From: Stenotrophomonas maltophilia
Lineage (GTDB): Bacteria > Pseudomonadota > Gammaproteobacteria > Xanthomonadales > Xanthomonadaceae
Reading direction: 5' to 3'
Length of the DNA stretch: 64,000 bases
NCBI RefSeq assembly: GCF_003205835.1
Contig: NZ_CP029773.1
Location: forward strand, 186,001 to 250,000
Shown in pieces: positions 62,641 to 64,000 of this stretch. The stretch's first letter is position 1. The number at the start of each line of letters is the position of its first letter. The position numbers and the translations under genes were made by a program. Below the pieces are notes generated by a model that was not told the DNA's origin, made no database searches, and saw only the letters and a program-made list of their open reading frames with translations.

Positions 62641-63527
62641 GCCGCATTGCATTCATCGGGTTGGGCAACATGGGTGGCCCGATGGCCGCCAATCTGGTCA
62701 AGAACGGCCATACCGTGCGCGTGTTCGATCTGGTCCCGGCCGCGGTGCAGGCCGCCGTCGATGCCGGTGCCAGCGCGGCCGCGTCGGCGCGCGAAACCCT
62801 GGCCGATGCCGAGGTGGTGATCTCGATGCTGCCGGCCAGCCGCCACGTCGAAGGCGTGTACCTGGGCGACGACGGCATCCTCGGCGCGATCCCGGCCGGT
62901 GCGCTGGTCATCGACTGCAGCACGATCGCCCCGGCCAGCGCCCGCAAGGTTTCCGAAGCCGCTGCCGCACGTGGCCTGCAGATGATCGACGCGCCGGTAT
63001 CCGGCGGTACCGCCGGTGCCCAGGCCGGCACCCTGACCTTCATCGTCGGTGGCGAGGAGGATGCGCTGGAGCGCGCTCGCCCGGTGCTGCAGGCGATGGG
63101 CAAGAACATTTTCCATGTCGGCGCCAGCGGTGCCGGCCAGGTCGCCAAGCTGTGCAACAACATGGCGCTGGGCGTGATCATGGCGGTCACCGGCGAAGCC
63201 ATCGCCCTCGGCGTGGCGCACGGGCTGGACCCGAAGGTGCTGTCGCAGATGATGGCCGTCAGCACCGGCCGCAGCTGGGCCACCGAAGTGTGCAACCCGT
63301 GGCCGGGCGTGCTGGAAAACGCCCCGGCGTCGCGCGGCTACAGCGGCGGCTTCGGCAGCGATCTGATGCTGAAGGACATGGGCCTGGCGGTGGAAGCGGC
63401 GATGAGTGTCGGCGCTTCGATTCCGTTGGGCGAAGTGGCCCGCAACCTGTACTCGATGAACCACCAGGCCGGCCGCGGCAAGCTGGATTTCTCCAGCGTC
63501 GTGCAGCTCATCACGAGCGAGAAGTGA
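62637..63527 (+). CDS. mmsB: 3-Hydroxyisobutyrate dehydrogenase
   Basis: MmsB oxidises 3-hydroxyisobutyrate to methylmalonate semialdehyde, the substrate of MmsA, completing the operon's pathway. The 296-residue product has the N-terminal NAD-binding IAFIGLGNMGGPMAANLVKN, the substrate motif DAPVSGGTAGAQAGTLTFIV and the catalytic Lys in GAGQVAKLCNNMALGVIMAV. It overlaps the HIBCH stop by 4 bp. A strong terminator follows 60 bp downstream. Confidence 0.96.
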   Translation: MSRIAFIGLGNMGGPMAANLVKNGHTVRVFDLVPAAVQAAVDAGASAAASARETLADAEVVISMLPASRHVEGVYLGDDGILGAIPAGALVIDCSTIAPASARKVSEAAAARGLQMIDAPVSGGTAGAQAGTLTFIVGGEEDALERARPVLQAMGKNIFHVGASGAGQVAKLCNNMALGVIMAVTGEAIALGVAHGLDPKVLSQMMAVSTGRSWATEVCNPWPGVLENAPASRGYSGGFGSDLMLKDMGLAVEAAMSVGASIPLGEVARNLYSMNHQAGRGKLDFSSVVQLITSEK

Positions 63528-63531
63528 CCTG

Positions 63532-63556
63532 GTAGCGCCGGCCGCTGGCCGGCAAC
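63532..63556. repeat. Single SMAG-like arm after mmsB
   Basis: GTAGCGCCGGCCGCTGGCCG starts 4 bp after the mmsB stop. Confidence 0.8.
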
Positions 63557-63588
63557 CTCATGCCCCCGTGCGGGACAACGAAGGTGGG

Positions 63589-63632
63589 ATGGGCGGATGT
63601 TCGGTTTCGACCGGCATCCGCCCATTTTTTTT
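63589..63632 (+). terminator. Strong terminator of the valine operon
   Basis: ATGGGCGGATG / CATCCGCCCAT stem with an inner hairpin (GGTTTCGACC region), followed by eight T. Confidence 0.92.
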
Positions 63633-63729
63633 GGGGTCGGATCCCTTTCGCAACGCGAAAGGGCTCTGACCCCCGAGTACTCCGCGATGGGGTCAGAGCC
63701 CTTTGCCGGTGGCAAAGGGATCCGACCCC
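63633..63729. repeat. Two GGGGTC...GACCCC palindromes, copies 7 and 8
   Basis: The first (63633-63673) has inner stem CCCTTTCGC/GCGAAAGGG; the second (about 63689-63729), inverted, has CCCTTTGCC/GGCAAAGGG. Each stem is internally paired though the sequences differ. Confidence 0.87.
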
Positions 63730-63736
63730 GGCCGCA

Positions 63737-64000
63737 TCAGGCAACGATCAGCGTCACGTCGATGTTGCCACGCGTGGCATTCGAGTACGGGCACACGATG
63801 TGCGCCTTCTGCACCAGCTCTTCCAGCTGCTCGCGCGGCACGCCCGGAGCGCTGATGGTCAGCTCGGCTTCGATGCCGAAACCGGTCGGGATCTGGCCGA
63901 TGCCGACCTTGCCGGTCACGGTGGTGTCGGCCGGCAGCGCGACCTTGGCCTGGCCGGCCACGAACTTCAGCGCGCCCAGGAAGCAGGCCGAGTAGCCGGC
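63737..64000 (-). CDS. ohr: Organic hydroperoxide resistance protein, Ohr/OsmC family, partial
   Basis: Ohr is a thiol peroxidase for fatty-acid and other organic hydroperoxides. The visible C-terminal 87 codons include the first catalytic Cys region ([11 protein letters not shown] at the right edge) and the second Cys in [20 protein letters not shown], the Ohr pattern. A middle [20 protein letters not shown] fits Ohr rather than classical OsmC. The N-terminus lies right of base 64000. It is convergent with the valine operon. Confidence 0.93.
   Translation of the reverse strand, partial: AGYSACFLGALKFVAGQAKVALPADTTVTGKVGIGQIPTGFGIEAELTISAPGVPREQLEELVQKAHIVCPYSNATRGNIDVTLIVA

Overview
The window comes from a high-GC gammaproteobacterium of the family Xanthomonadaceae, most probably Stenotrophomonas. 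The genus is suggested by core gene content and by many GTAG-type short palindromes (SMAG-like: GTAG, then GCCGGCCGCTGGCCGGC, usually in inverted pairs) between genes. I searched no databases; names rest on motifs and family knowledge. No tRNA, rRNA, integrase, transposase or CRISPR array was seen. Two genes run off the ends: a D-Ala-D-Ala ligase on the left and an Ohr/OsmC-family protein on the right.

Layout. 1-12.1 kb is housekeeping: ddl, ubiJ-ubiB, an O-methyltransferase, truC, a DUF2059 protein, arfB, an acyltransferase, an M3 peptidase lipoprotein, two degenerate dehydroquinase-like genes, a second signal peptidase I, and an MFS exporter. A LysR gene at 12.1-13.0 kb follows. 13.0-16.2 kb is a lower-GC island with an Hsp70/actin-fold ATPase and a helical partner overlapping by 4 bp. 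16.3-20.4 kb holds a LysR regulator divergent from the glyoxylate shunt genes aceB-aceA.

20.8-25.9 kb is the most notable region. It combines a cNMP-binding/GGDEF protein, a membrane-anchored class III cyclase with TPR-like repeats, a small convergent precursor-like peptide with an NHLP/Nif11-type leader, and a divergent SagB-type dehydrogenase. It looks like a ribosomal peptide (RiPP) maturation locus wired to nucleotide second messengers.

26-31.5 kb is the leucine/isovalerate (liu) operon with a divergent TetR regulator. 31.7-38.2 kb holds a cytochrome c5, a secreted nuclease, an EamA permease, a hydrolase, zapE, and a small orphan gene lying between zapE and a 78-bp duplicate of the zapE 3' end. 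38.2-43.1 kb is nrdA-nrdB plus an orphan low-GC gene. 43.1-48.3 kb has a LysE exporter, a thioesterase, a sirtuin, an OYE reductase with a LysR neighbour, and purU.

48.5-53 kb is an NAD salvage block (pncA, nadV, nadM-Nudix) interrupted by queH. A cobalamin riboswitch lies upstream of queH, which fits control of a B12-independent enzyme by B12. A patatin-like phospholipase and a DUF1028 protein follow. 56.5-63.5 kb is valine catabolism (mmsA, acyl-CoA dehydrogenase, two crotonase-fold enzymes, mmsB) with a divergent ScfR-like regulator.

A second palindrome family with GGGGTC...GACCCC arms and variable but self-complementary inner stems occurs at least eight times. Two copies of a ~100-bp dyad repeat sit at 0.8 and 56.3 kb.
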